Shown: piece by piece, positions 1 to 8,239 of the stretch
Position numbering within the stretch: position 1 is the first letter of the stretch
Layout of the letters: each line of letters opens with the position of its first letter
Assembly (NCBI GenBank): GCA_002391185.1
Contig: DGRY01000104.1
Location: forward strand, 1 to 13,587
Source of the DNA: Prevotella sp. UBA4376
GTDB lineage: Bacteria > Bacteroidota > Bacteroidia > Bacteroidales > Bacteroidaceae
Direction: 5' to 3'
DNA: 13,587 bases
The notes under the pieces: generated by a model
Databases searched by the model: none
The model's input: only the letters and a program-made list of their open reading frames with translations
What the model was told of the DNA's origin: nothing
Made by a program: the position numbers and the translations under genes

Positions 1-1760
1 AAGGCCAATTGTTGAGCCAAGTATGTTTTTCCAACACCTGTAGGACCGACAAACATGAATGTTCCAATAGGACGGTTCGGAGATTTCAAGCCGAGTCGGT
101 TACGCTGGATGGCTTTCACCAAAACATCAATTGCCTTATCCTGACCAATTACCTTTGACTTCAGTTCATCCTTCATGCTGAGAAGCTTTTCGCCCTCCGT
201 CTTAGCCATACGCTGAACAGGAACCCCCGAAATCATTGATACGACATCTTCAATCTGTGCCTCATCCACAATCTGCCGCTCCTCTTTCATCCTCTGTTCC
301 CATTGATCACGCATAGCGTGCAACTGTAATTCAAGCATTTTCTCTTTGTCTCGGTAGTTGGCTGCAAGCTCAAAGTTTTGTGACTTCACGGCATTGTTCT
401 TCCACTCTTTGGTCTCTTCAATCATCCGTTCCTGATTCTCGATTTCTTTTGGAACATTTATATTTATTAGGTGTTCGCGCGAACCAGCTTCATCCAACGC
501 ATCAATCGCCTTATCGGGGAAATAACGGTCGTTAATATAACGCTCAGTCAGTCGGACACACGCTTTTAATGCAGCTTCAGTATAGATTACATTGTGATGA
601 TCCTCATATTTATCCTTTATCTGCTTCAATATCTGGAGCGTTTCTTCCGGAGTTGTCGGATCAACGATAATCTTTTGGAAACGACGTTCCAAGGCACGGT
701 CTTTCTCGATACTCTGGCGATATTCATCTAACGTTGTCGCACCAATACATTGTATCTCTCCACGTGATAAAGACGGCTTCAACATATTGGCAGCATCCAT
801 TGATCCCGCTGCTGCTCCCGCACCGATAATCGTATGAATCTCGTCAATAAACAGGATAATATCTTTGTTTCTTTTCAATTCCGACAAAATGGCACGTAAT
901 CGTTCTTCGAATTGGCCACGGTATTTCGTTCCGGCCACAACGGCAGCCATATCCAGAGCCACAACACGCTTGTCATATAAGATGCGTGATACCTTCTTCT
1001 GAACAATGCGTAGTGCCAATCCTTCGACAATGGCAGATTTACCAACACCAGGTTCACCAATCAAAACCGGATTGTTCTTTTTTCTCCGTGTTAATATTTG
1101 AGCCAAGCGTTCAATCTCTTTGTCTCGACCAATAACTGGATCCAATTTCCCTTCTTCTGCCAACTTTGTCATGTCCGTACCGAAAGAGTCAAGGGCAGGC
1201 GTGTCGTTCTGATTGGAACGAGTCTTTGTTTGGGAGGATGGATTACTCCCCATACTACTGCGTGAGAGGTCATTATCTTCCTCATCTTCATCCTCGCTGA
1301 AGCCTAAACCAGAGCGAACATCCGGTTTCAGTGAAAGTTGGTCATACAACTTCTGATAAGTAACGCCATATATCTCGAGCAAGTTCTTCGCTTCGTTCTT
1401 TCCTAATTTCATGATTGCCAATAATAAATGTTCTGCATCTGCGACGTCGCTGTTCAATAATTTAGATTCCAAAATGCAAAGTTTCAGTACTCTCGATGCT
1501 TGCTCATTGAAATTCAATTCTTGATGTCCACCCTGTACATCTACATTAGGTTGCATTTTAAGAATATCTTCCAGGCCGTTCTTAATATCTTTTAAGTCAA
1601 CATGTAAAGTTGTCAGCAGATCGATAGCCTTTCCGTCACCTTCACGTAACAATCCCAACAATAAATGTTCGGGACCGATGAAGTCGTTCCGCAATCGAAA
1701 AGCCTCTTCCTTACTATAGTTGAGGATATCTGTCACACGTTGTGAAAATTGATTTTTCAT
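1..1760 (-). CDS. clpC: ClpC-type AAA+ unfoldase, ATPase subunit of Clp protease (C-terminus outside window)
   Basis: Class I Clp/Hsp100 ATPase that unfolds proteins and feeds them to ClpP in the cytoplasm. Translating the minus strand from the ATG at 1758-1760 gives 586 codons in one open frame. The start [13 protein letters not shown] leads into two Clp-N repeats (about 1-145), then an acidic, Ser-rich linker (about 155-185). AAA domain 1 has Walker A GEPGVGKS (K241) and Walker B FIDE (D306, E307). A middle domain follows with a UVR-like coiled segment around F463 ([12 protein letters not shown]), which separates ClpC from ClpA. AAA domain 2 opens with Walker A GPTGVGKT (K578), and the frame leaves the window just after. 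A full ClpC is about 840 residues, so roughly 250 are missing. It is transcribed divergently from gyrA. Its proline codons include many CCG/CCC, unlike the plus-strand genes here. The family call is very secure. Confidence 0.96.
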   Translation of the reverse strand, partial: MKNQFSQRVTDILNYSKEEAFRLRNDFIGPEHLLLGLLREGDGKAIDLLTTLHVDLKDIKNGLEDILKMQPNVDVQGGHQELNFNEQASRVLKLCILESKLLNSDVADAEHLLLAIMKLGKNEAKNLLEIYGVTYQKLYDQLSLKPDVRSGLGFSEDEDEEDNDLSRSSMGSNPSSQTKTRSNQNDTPALDSFGTDMTKLAEEGKLDPVIGRDKEIERLAQILTRRKKNNPVLIGEPGVGKSAIVEGLALRIVQKKVSRILYDKRVVALDMAAVVAGTKYRGQFEERLRAILSELKRNKDIILFIDEIHTIIGAGAAAGSMDAANMLKPSLSRGEIQCIGATTLDEYRQSIEKDRALERRFQKIIVDPTTPEETLQILKQIKDKYEDHHNVIYTEAALKACVRLTERYINDRYFPDKAIDALDEAGSREHLININVPKEIENQERMIEETKEWKNNAVKSQNFELAANYRDKEKMLELQLHAMRDQWEQRMKEERQIVDEAQIEDVVSMISGVPVQRMAKTEGEKLLSMKDELKSKVIGQDKAIDVLVKAIQRNRLGLKSPNRPIGTFMFVGPTGVGKTYLAQQLA

Positions 1761-1783
1761 ATTAATTCTTAAGTCCAATTTGA

Positions 1784-1791
1784 CAAATATA
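1784..1791 (-). promoter_or_regulatory. Candidate clpC promoter, -7 element
   Basis: On the minus strand these bases read TATATTTG, an exact match to the Bacteroidetes -7 consensus TAnnTTTG. They lie 23 bases upstream of the clpC start codon, which would leave a leader of roughly 17 bases. I could not find a good TTTG -33 element at the usual 19-21 base spacing, so the call rests on the -7 match and position. No heat-shock operator such as CIRCE was seen. Confidence 0.45.
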
Positions 1792-1948
1792 ATTCTAATT
1801 TTGAATAATTACTTATTTTTCGATGAAATATTTTACAAATTACATGCCAAATATTGATACGCCCCACAAAGGAGGTGCATAAAAGCGTTTACATTTCATA
1901 ACAATAACCAAAAAAAACTCAACGCAACGATATTTTTGCCCAATATTT

Positions 1949-1980
1949 TTTCGTATGTTTGGTAAATGTCGTACCTTTAC
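1949..1980 (+). promoter_or_regulatory. Candidate gyrA promoter
   Basis: TACCTTTA at 1972-1979 matches seven of eight bases of TAnnTTTG. An imperfect -33 element (TTTC at 1949-1952, or TTCG one base later) lies 18-19 bases upstream. The same TACCTTTAC sequence occurs in the better promoter before the DUF1015 gene at 11844-11852, which supports it as a real element in this genome. Transcription would start near 1986, leaving an AT-rich leader of about 37 bases with no Shine-Dalgarno sequence. The -7 element sits inside a short inverted repeat, ACCTT-TAC-AAGGT (1973-1985). Confidence 0.45.
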
Positions 1981-2022
1981 AAGGTTTTTAGAGACATGTT
2001 TTAATAATAACATTTAAACTTA

Positions 2023-4647
2023 ATGCAAGAACAAGATCGAATCATAAAAGTGAACATCGATGAGGAAATGAAGTCATCGTACATTGACTATTCTATGTCA
2101 GTGATTGTTGCTCGTGCCTTACCTGATGTTCGGGACGGATTCAAACCAGTGCACCGCCGTATCCTTTTTGGAATGCAGGAACTGGGGAATACGTCGGATA
2201 AACCTTATAAGAAAAGTGCAAGAATCGTAGGTGAGGTATTAGGTAAATACCACCCTCATGGTGATTCATCAGTATATGGTGCCTTAGTCAGATTAGCACA
2301 AGACTGGGCTATGCGTTACCCACTTGTTGACGGTCAGGGAAACTTTGGCTCAATTGATGGTGATAGTGCCGCAGCAATGCGTTATACGGAAGCTCGTTTG
2401 AGACTCATAGGTGAGGACATGATGCAGGATCTGTATAAGGATACTGTTGATATGGTCAATAACTTTGATGATACGCTGAAGGAACCTACGGTCATGCCAA
2501 CCCGTATACCTAATTTATTAGTAAACGGTGCATCTGGTATTGCCGTTGGTATGGCTACAAATATTCCAACTCACAACCTTAATGAGGTGATTGATGGATG
2601 CTGTGCCTATATTGATAACCCAGAGATTGATCTTGACGGACTCATGCAGTATATCAAGGCTCCTGATTTCCCAACAGGTGCTTATATATATGGTATTCAA
2701 GGCGTACGTCAGGCTTACGAAACTGGTCGTGGACGTGTTGTTATGCGTGCCAAGGCTGAGATTGAAAGCGATGAGAACCATGACAAGATTATCGTGTCTG
2801 AGATTCCTTATGGTGTTAACAAGCAGCAGCTCATTGAGTATATTGCTGAATTGGTTAAGGAAGGCAAGATTGACGGTATCTCTAACGTTAACGATGAGTC
2901 AGGTCGTCAGGGCATGCGTATCGTTGTCGACATTAAGAAGGATTCAAACGCTAACGTTATTCTGAATAAGCTCTTTAAGATGACTGCTTTGCAGAGTTCT
3001 TTCTCAGTAAACTGCATTGCTCTTGTGGGTGGTCGTCCAAAACTGTTGAGCTTGAAGGAGTGTGTTAAGCACTTTGTTGATCATCGTCATGATGTTACAA
3101 TTCGTCGAACTAAGTTTGAACTTAAGAAAGCTCAGGAACGTGCACATATCCTTGAGGGATTGATCATTGCCTGCGATAATATTGATGAGGTTGTACACAT
3201 CATTCGAGCAAGCAAAACTCCAAGTGATGCTCAGCGCAATTTGGAAAAACGTTTCGAACTCGACGAACTGCAGTCAAAGGCTATCGTAGATATGCGTTTG
3301 AGTCAGCTCACAGGCTTACGTCTTGAACAGTTGCATGCAGAATACGAGGAGTTGGAGCGTCAGATAGCTTACTTGCAGCAGATATTGGATGATCCAGAGA
3401 TGTGTAAGAAAGTGATGAAGGAAGAACTTCAGGAAGTAAAGGAAAAGTATGGCGATGCACGTCGCACAGAAATCAAGTATTCTTCTGAAGAGTTCAACCC
3501 AGAGGACTTCTATCCAAATGATCCTGTTGTGATTACAGTTAGCCACATGGGATATATCAAGCGCACTCCACTGTCTGAATTCCGTGAGCAGGCACGTGGT
3601 GGTGTAGGTTCTAAGGGTGCTCGTCACCGCGATCAAGACTTCACCGAGAACATCTATCCTGCAACAATGCACCAGACAATGTTGTTCTTCACTAAGAAGG
3701 GACGCTGCTACTGGTTGAAGTGTTATGAGATTCCAGAGGGTGACCGCAACTCTAAGGGACGCGCTATTCAGAATATGCTCAACATTGAGAGCGACGACTC
3801 TATCAATGCTATCCTTCGATTGAAGAAGAGTCTTGATGACGAAGAATTCATCAACAACCATTATGTTATCTTTGCTACTAAGAACGGTACTGTAAAGAAG
3901 ACTGTATTGGAGCAGTATTCACGTCCACGTGCTAATGGTGTGATTGCTATCAGTCTTGCTGAGGGTGATGAGGTTGTAGATGTTCGTCTTACAAATGGTC
4001 ACAACGAAATGATTATTGCTAACCGCAATGGTCGTGCATGCCGCTTCAACGAAAACGATATCCGCACAATGGGTCGTACAGCTACAGGTGTTCGCGGTAT
4101 GCGTCTCGACGATGGCGACGATCAGGTTGTAGGTATGGTTGTTGTTAACGATCCTGAAAGCGAAACAATCATGGTTGTCAGCGAGCAGGGCTATGGTAAG
4201 CGTTCACAGGTAGAAGACTATCGTATAACCAAGCGTGGTGGAAAGGGTGTAAAGACACTTTCTGTTACTGATAAGACAGGTTTGCTGGTGGCTATCAAGA
4301 ATGTTACCGATGAAAACGACCTTATGATTATCAATAAGAGTGGCATTGTTATTCGACTGGCTGTTTCTGATGTGCGTGTCATGGGACGTGCTACTCAGGG
4401 TGTTCGTCTTATCAACCTTGCTAAGAAGAATGATGTCATTGCCAGCGTATGTAAGGTGATGAGCTCAGAACTCGAGGCTACCGTTGAGGAAGAGAGCCGT
4501 GCACAATGGGCACAGAAGAGTGAAGAAATCAAGAACGATTCAGTAGCCGATGTGCCAGCAGGTGAAGACAAACCAAATATAGAATCGACCGATGATGTAG
4601 AGGAGGCTCCTCTTGTTGATTTCGGCGATACTGAAGATAATGAATAA
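2023..4647 (+). CDS. gyrA: DNA gyrase subunit A
   Basis: Breakage-reunion subunit of DNA gyrase (A2B2 with GyrB), which introduces negative supercoils using ATP. The 874-residue length is normal. The N-terminal winged-helix/tower region begins with the conserved [17 protein letters not shown] stretch, and the catalytic tyrosine is Y121 in [10 protein letters not shown]. The quinolone region reads [11 protein letters not shown] (78-87): Ser82 is present, but the position equivalent to E. coli Asp87 is Gly86. A degenerate GyrA-box, QARGGVG (523-529), starts the C-terminal beta-pinwheel, whose blades run to about 840. The box and pinwheel favour GyrA over ParC. The last ~50 residues are an acidic, probably disordered tail. 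The ATG follows an A/T-rich leader without a Shine-Dalgarno sequence. The gene is divergent from clpC and 31 bases upstream of a TPR gene that is probably co-transcribed with it. Confidence 0.97.
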   Translation: MQEQDRIIKVNIDEEMKSSYIDYSMSVIVARALPDVRDGFKPVHRRILFGMQELGNTSDKPYKKSARIVGEVLGKYHPHGDSSVYGALVRLAQDWAMRYPLVDGQGNFGSIDGDSAAAMRYTEARLRLIGEDMMQDLYKDTVDMVNNFDDTLKEPTVMPTRIPNLLVNGASGIAVGMATNIPTHNLNEVIDGCCAYIDNPEIDLDGLMQYIKAPDFPTGAYIYGIQGVRQAYETGRGRVVMRAKAEIESDENHDKIIVSEIPYGVNKQQLIEYIAELVKEGKIDGISNVNDESGRQGMRIVVDIKKDSNANVILNKLFKMTALQSSFSVNCIALVGGRPKLLSLKECVKHFVDHRHDVTIRRTKFELKKAQERAHILEGLIIACDNIDEVVHIIRASKTPSDAQRNLEKRFELDELQSKAIVDMRLSQLTGLRLEQLHAEYEELERQIAYLQQILDDPEMCKKVMKEELQEVKEKYGDARRTEIKYSSEEFNPEDFYPNDPVVITVSHMGYIKRTPLSEFREQARGGVGSKGARHRDQDFTENIYPATMHQTMLFFTKKGRCYWLKCYEIPEGDRNSKGRAIQNMLNIESDDSINAILRLKKSLDDEEFINNHYVIFATKNGTVKKTVLEQYSRPRANGVIAISLAEGDEVVDVRLTNGHNEMIIANRNGRACRFNENDIRTMGRTATGVRGMRLDDGDDQVVGMVVVNDPESETIMVVSEQGYGKRSQVEDYRITKRGGKGVKTLSVTDKTGLLVAIKNVTDENDLMIINKSGIVIRLAVSDVRVMGRATQGVRLINLAKKNDVIASVCKVMSSELEATVEEESRAQWAQKSEEIKNDSVADVPAGEDKPNIESTDDVEEAPLVDFGDTEDNE

Positions 4648-4678
4648 ATAATCAATCTTTATTAAACAAACGTTTATT

Positions 4679-5899
4679 ATGAAAAAGTTAATGATTGCAG
4701 CCATGATGCTACTAGGTACATCAGCTGCTTTTGCCGGAGATTCTGAGCCATTGAAGGCTATTTTGAAGGCAAAGACTTATGCAGAGGCAGAGCAACTCGT
4801 TAAGAGCAGTCTCTCACAGCTTGCTAATGACGCAGAGAAGGCTAAGGCTTACAACAAACTTGTTGAACTCGCTTTGGATAAGGTAAGCAAGGAACAGGGA
4901 ACTATCACCTCAAACCAGGTGGCTAAACAGTATGGCCAGGGTAAGGAAGAGGCTTATGATACAATCGGTTTCTACAATGCTCTTTATGATGCAATGAAGA
5001 ATGCCATTGAGTGTAATGTTTATGACCAGAAACCTGATGCTAAGGGTAAGATTAAGCCTAAGTTTGAAACAAAGAACGCTCAGCGTCTTTACGCTATGCG
5101 TTTGAACCTTATCAATGGTGGTCAGGCTGCAAGCCAGGCTGACAACAAGGTTATGGCTCTTCAGCAGTATGGTATGTATGTAGAGTCTGCTACAGATCCT
5201 TTGTTCAAGAGCATTGACAAGTCAAAGACTCCAGACCAGTATCTTGGTGAGGTGGCTCGTGTAGCTGGTGTTTATGCTTTCCAGAACAAGAACATGGAGC
5301 TTGCCAACAAGTATGTTGACGTTGCTATGCAGGATACTGCTGTATTCAAGGAGGCTCTTAATCTTAAGGTTTACTTGATGTCACAGAACCTAAAGAATAA
5401 TGCCGACTCTGTTGCATATGCTGCTCAGTTGAAGGATCTTTATGCAAAGTATCCAGATAACTCACAGATCTTTGCTACTCTCGCAGGTCTTTACAGTTCA
5501 CTCAAGCAGACAGAGAACTTTGATAAGCTCATCTCTGATAAGCTTGCTGTAGATCCAAAGTATGCTATAGCATGGGAGTTGAAGGGTCAGCAGGAGATGA
5601 ATGGCAATAAGATTGATGATGCCGTTAAGAGTTTTACCGCTGCCGTAGAAACTGATGGTGAGAATGTTGTAGTTCTTACATATCTTGGTTTCTGCTTGAA
5701 CGCTAAGGCTGGTAACCTTCAAGATCCTAACGGACGCAAGGTTGTTTACAATGAGGCTATAAAGTATCTCGAGAAGGCTAAGTCTCTTGATCCAAACCGT
5801 GAGAAGGCAAACTGGAGCTATCCTTTGTATTCAGCATACTATAGCGTATATGGTGCTAATGATGCTCGCACAAAGGAAATGGAAAACTTGAATAAGTAA
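4679..5899 (+). CDS. Exported tetratricopeptide-repeat protein, first of three tandem paralogues
   Basis: Function unknown. The N-terminus is a classic Sec signal peptide (KK, a hydrophobic core, then AFA before G20), so the product is probably periplasmic. The mature chain is helical with degenerate TPR-like repeats. The clearest unit is about 296-327 (AWELKGQQEMNGNKIDDAVK, ending in a VETDGE-like turn), with others near 262-295 and 332-372. A family motif at about 115-148 (YDQKPD..GKIKPKF..., ending RLNLINGG) and one at 378-390 (NWSYPLYSAYY) recur in the third paralogue. Lysine is AAG in nearly all codons (about 42 of 46) and arginine is almost all CGT/CGC, pointing to high expression. It starts 31 bases after gyrA with no promoter visible between, and a strong terminator follows. 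Such proteins commonly serve as protein-protein scaffolds, but no partner can be named. Confidence 0.85.
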   Translation: MKKLMIAAMMLLGTSAAFAGDSEPLKAILKAKTYAEAEQLVKSSLSQLANDAEKAKAYNKLVELALDKVSKEQGTITSNQVAKQYGQGKEEAYDTIGFYNALYDAMKNAIECNVYDQKPDAKGKIKPKFETKNAQRLYAMRLNLINGGQAASQADNKVMALQQYGMYVESATDPLFKSIDKSKTPDQYLGEVARVAGVYAFQNKNMELANKYVDVAMQDTAVFKEALNLKVYLMSQNLKNNADSVAYAAQLKDLYAKYPDNSQIFATLAGLYSSLKQTENFDKLISDKLAVDPKYAIAWELKGQQEMNGNKIDDAVKSFTAAVETDGENVVVLTYLGFCLNAKAGNLQDPNGRKVVYNEAIKYLEKAKSLDPNREKANWSYPLYSAYYSVYGANDARTKEMENLNK

Positions 5900-5914
5900 T
5901 CCTAATTTATAAAC

Positions 5915-5959
5915 ACAGGAACTGTTGCTGCTGCAACGGTTCCTGTATATTATTTTTTT
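5915..5959 (+). terminator. Strong intrinsic terminator between the first and second TPR genes
   Basis: The arms 5915-5928 and 5933-5946 form a 14-bp stem with one T-G wobble and a TGCT loop (ACAGGAAC-T-GTTGC / GCAAC-G-GTTCCTGT). An A/T-rich tail ending in seven T (5953-5959) follows. The U-tract ends three bases before the ATG at 5963, so there is no room for a promoter between this terminator and the next gene. It may work as a partial terminator that sets the level of the downstream genes. Confidence 0.85.
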
Positions 5960-5962
5960 ATT

Positions 5963-7033
5963 ATGCGCAAAAATGTCTATTTCCTTATTGTTCTACTCGC
6001 GACATTTTTCATGCCGTGCAAGGGACAGAATGCGCAAAAACTTGCAAGGAATATTAACCGCAGTATTGATTCACAACTTGATACTTTAACTCGATTACCT
6101 GCTGATAGTGCTACATTTTACAAGCGTGTGTCGAGGATGATGAAAAACGCATTACTTTGTGATTTTTATGATGCAAGCCCAATAAAGGGAGGGGGCATTA
6201 GCTCACGTTATCGTGATTCAAACGGTAAACGTTTGCTTCGCTATGTTCCAGAACTGGAGAATGCAGGGTTCTTCTATTACAACAAACGGCAGAATAGTGA
6301 GGCTATGGATTATTTCCGCCTGTATCTTGACTGCTCAGAAAGTGCTTTGTTCCATAAATATGAATTAAACAATGGACAGGTGGCATACTACCTGAGCCTT
6401 TTGTCTTATGGAAAAAAGGATTTTACTCAAGCAGAACGTTTTGCTGATGTAGCCTTAAAGGATGCCAACTATGCACGAGATGCGGCAGAAATAAAAATCA
6501 ACTGCATGCACAACCGATTGAAAACGCATGCCGATTCAACACAATATCTTATTGCGCTACTGGAACTGCATGATATTACTCCTACAAATTCTGTATATAC
6601 AGGAATGTTGTTAGAGTATTTTTCTGCTCCAGGACATGAAAATGAAATGAAACAGTTTGCTCTTGATGAAACCCGTAAACATCCAGAAAACAAGGAGACA
6701 TGGGCTTTGAGAGGCGAGATAGATATGAAGGATTCAAAATGGGATGAGGCTATCAGATCATTTGAAAAAGCTATAGATATTGACAGTCTGTACGTGGAAG
6801 CTATATATAACACAGCTTTCTGTATTTGTTCAAAAGCTGCAGTTTTGCAGGATAGTCTGCAAAAAAGCAAGAAGAAATTGAGCAAAGAAGATGTAAAAGT
6901 AGTGAAAGCCAAATATGAAGAAGGAATGAAATGGGTAAATCTTGTTTCTGCTCTTGACCCAGAAGAGAAGACTGTAAACTGGAAAAGACTTTTGGAACAA
7001 ATAGAAAAGGTATTAGGAAAGGATAAGAAATGA
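5963..7033 (+). CDS. Exported TPR protein, second and most divergent tandem paralogue
   Basis: Function unknown. Residues 1-21 form a signal peptide with a hydrophobic core (FLIVLLATFFMPC). Cys19 is in a poor lipobox context, so cleavage near the QNA region by signal peptidase I seems more likely. The chain aligns with its neighbours over the family core: YDASPI..GGISSRYRD (69-85), a VPELENAGFFY region (95-106), and YLDCSESALFHK (121-132), comparable with YIDCINHPLFAE in the third paralogue. A clear TPR unit lies at about 246-278 (TWALRGEIDMKDSKWDEAIR followed by SFEKAIDID). It lacks about 45 N-terminal residues of the other two and the W-x-x-PLY C-terminal motif, and ends in a Lys-rich tail. 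Lysine codons are mostly AAA, unlike the first TPR gene. The stop overlaps the next start (ATGA at 7030-7033), so translation is probably coupled. Confidence 0.8.
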   Translation: MRKNVYFLIVLLATFFMPCKGQNAQKLARNINRSIDSQLDTLTRLPADSATFYKRVSRMMKNALLCDFYDASPIKGGGISSRYRDSNGKRLLRYVPELENAGFFYYNKRQNSEAMDYFRLYLDCSESALFHKYELNNGQVAYYLSLLSYGKKDFTQAERFADVALKDANYARDAAEIKINCMHNRLKTHADSTQYLIALLELHDITPTNSVYTGMLLEYFSAPGHENEMKQFALDETRKHPENKETWALRGEIDMKDSKWDEAIRSFEKAIDIDSLYVEAIYNTAFCICSKAAVLQDSLQKSKKKLSKEDVKVVKAKYEEGMKWVNLVSALDPEEKTVNWKRLLEQIEKVLGKDKK

Positions 7034-8232
7034 TGAAAAGAAATATTGTTATATTGTTGTTTATGGCGGCTGCTTGCTCTGGATATGCCCAGAAAAAGGA
7101 TATACAGACGGCACGTACATATATAAAAAGCAAAAAGGATCTTGATAAGGCAGAACAGTTAATGCAGAATTTGCTGAAGGATTCGGCAAATAGGGATAAT
7201 GAAAAGATTTGGTTAACTCTTTATGAGGCTCAGCGTGCTATATATGAACAGGGAAATGAAAAGCTTTATCTAAAACAGAAATATGATACAGCAGACTTGT
7301 TTTCGGCAACACGTAAACTGTTTCAAACAATTGAAACTTTTGACTCGATAGATGCTCGCCCTGATAAAAACGGACGTGTGAAGCCTAAGTATCGTAAGAA
7401 ACATGCAGAGGTGTTAGATATCATACGTCCAAACTTATATAATGGTGGAGTATATTTTGTAAAGAAGCAGGAATATAGAAAAGCATATGATTTTTTCAAT
7501 ACATACATAGACTGTATAAACCATCCTTTGTTTGCCGAATATGATTATGCGCAGAAAGATAGGCACATTGCTGAGGCTGCCTATTGGACGGTGTATTGCG
7601 GATATAAAATGCAGGATGTTGAAGCTACTCTGCTGAATAGATCTCTTGCATTAAAAGATAGTACGCATTATGAACTGCTGTTGCAGTATCTGGCAGAAAC
7701 ATATAAACTGCAAGCTGATACCGTTAGCTACATAAAAACTCTTGAGGATGGGTTTGAAAAATATCCCAAGTTTCCTTATTTTTTCCCTCGACTGGTGCAG
7801 TCGTATGTGGATCAAGGACAGGCTGAGAAGGCAATGAAAGTGTGTGATGAGGCTATTGAAAACGATAGTACAAACCGTATTTTCCGATTTGCCAAGAGCA
7901 CTTTGCTATTGAACAGTAACCACTTCGACGAATGTATAGAATTGTGTAAGCCTCTTATAGAGGAAGACAGCACTATGGCTGATGCCTGGCTCAACCTTGG
8001 ATTGGCATATTTTAATCAGGCTGTTGAAATAGACAAGAATGTTCAAAATGCCAGAAAGCGTCATCGTCAGATGATAGATTTCTATCGTAAGGCAAAACCA
8101 TATCTGGAGCAGTATCGTTTATTGGCTCCAGATATGAAGGAAAAATGGGCATTACCACTTTACACCATATACCTAAACCTTAATATGGGTAAGGAATTTG
8201 ATGAGGTTGACAAGCTGTTGAGAAAAAAGTAG
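7030..8232 (+). CDS. Exported TPR protein, third tandem paralogue
   Basis: Function unknown. Two adjacent ATGs (7030 and 7033) are possible; the first gives the 4-base ATGA overlap with the upstream gene and the choice hardly alters the product. The signal peptide ends either at Cys16 (MAAAC, a weak lipobox that would make a lipoprotein) or at SGYA before Q21. The family motif IDARPDKNGRVKPKY (107-121) with PNLYNGG (134-140) closely matches the first paralogue, as do YIDCINHPLF (159-168) and the C-terminal KWALPLYTIY (372-381). TPR-like helices are clearest at 246-280 and 318-335 (AWLNLGLAYFNQAVEID). Codon use is relaxed, as in the second paralogue. The helicase gene begins 7 bases after the stop. 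A periplasmic or outer-membrane scaffold role is plausible, without proof. Confidence 0.83.
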   Translation: MMKRNIVILLFMAAACSGYAQKKDIQTARTYIKSKKDLDKAEQLMQNLLKDSANRDNEKIWLTLYEAQRAIYEQGNEKLYLKQKYDTADLFSATRKLFQTIETFDSIDARPDKNGRVKPKYRKKHAEVLDIIRPNLYNGGVYFVKKQEYRKAYDFFNTYIDCINHPLFAEYDYAQKDRHIAEAAYWTVYCGYKMQDVEATLLNRSLALKDSTHYELLLQYLAETYKLQADTVSYIKTLEDGFEKYPKFPYFFPRLVQSYVDQGQAEKAMKVCDEAIENDSTNRIFRFAKSTLLLNSNHFDECIELCKPLIEEDSTMADAWLNLGLAYFNQAVEIDKNVQNARKRHRQMIDFYRKAKPYLEQYRLLAPDMKEKWALPLYTIYLNLNMGKEFDEVDKLLRKK

Positions 8233-8239
8233 CAACATT

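Noticed and set aside
1868..1880. AAAGGAGGTG, a perfect Shine-Dalgarno-like sequence in the clpC-gyrA gap; the opposite strand resembles the 16S rRNA 3' end and begins a short frame (ATG at 1880-1878).
   Set aside because: No start codon lies at a useful distance on the plus strand, the minus-strand frame is only about 15 codons, none of the real genes here uses a Shine-Dalgarno sequence, and no 16S sequence surrounds it.
1931..1938. TATTTTTG, an exact TAnnTTTG match, as the gyrA promoter.
   Set aside because: There is no TTTG-like element 19-21 bases upstream; the site at 1972-1979 has a better -33 region and matches the promoter before the DUF1015 gene.
1996..2013. ATGTT/AACAT inverted arms in the gyrA leader as a regulatory hairpin.
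   Set aside because: Five A/T-rich pairs with an 8-base loop are too weak to be stable.
3316..3861. Minus-strand open frame of 181 codons inside gyrA.
   Set aside because: It lies fully antisense to conserved gyrase sequence and its translation has no domain or plausible composition; it is a by-product of codon bias in gyrA.
4648..4678. AAACGTTT palindrome in the gyrA-TPR gap as an operator or promoter.
   Set aside because: An 8-base A/T-rich palindrome is expected by chance, and the 31-base gap has no promoter pair or terminator hairpin.
6469..7133. Overlapping minus-strand open frames across the second and third TPR genes.
   Set aside because: They are antisense to genes with signal peptides, coupled stops and starts and paralogous motifs; no supporting features were found.
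4679..8232. The TPR genes plus helicase as a phage-defence cassette.
   Set aside because: The TPR proteins have export signals and the helicase has a ribosomal RNA-binding DbpA domain; there is no nuclease, toxin or mobile-element signal, and the setting is core genome.
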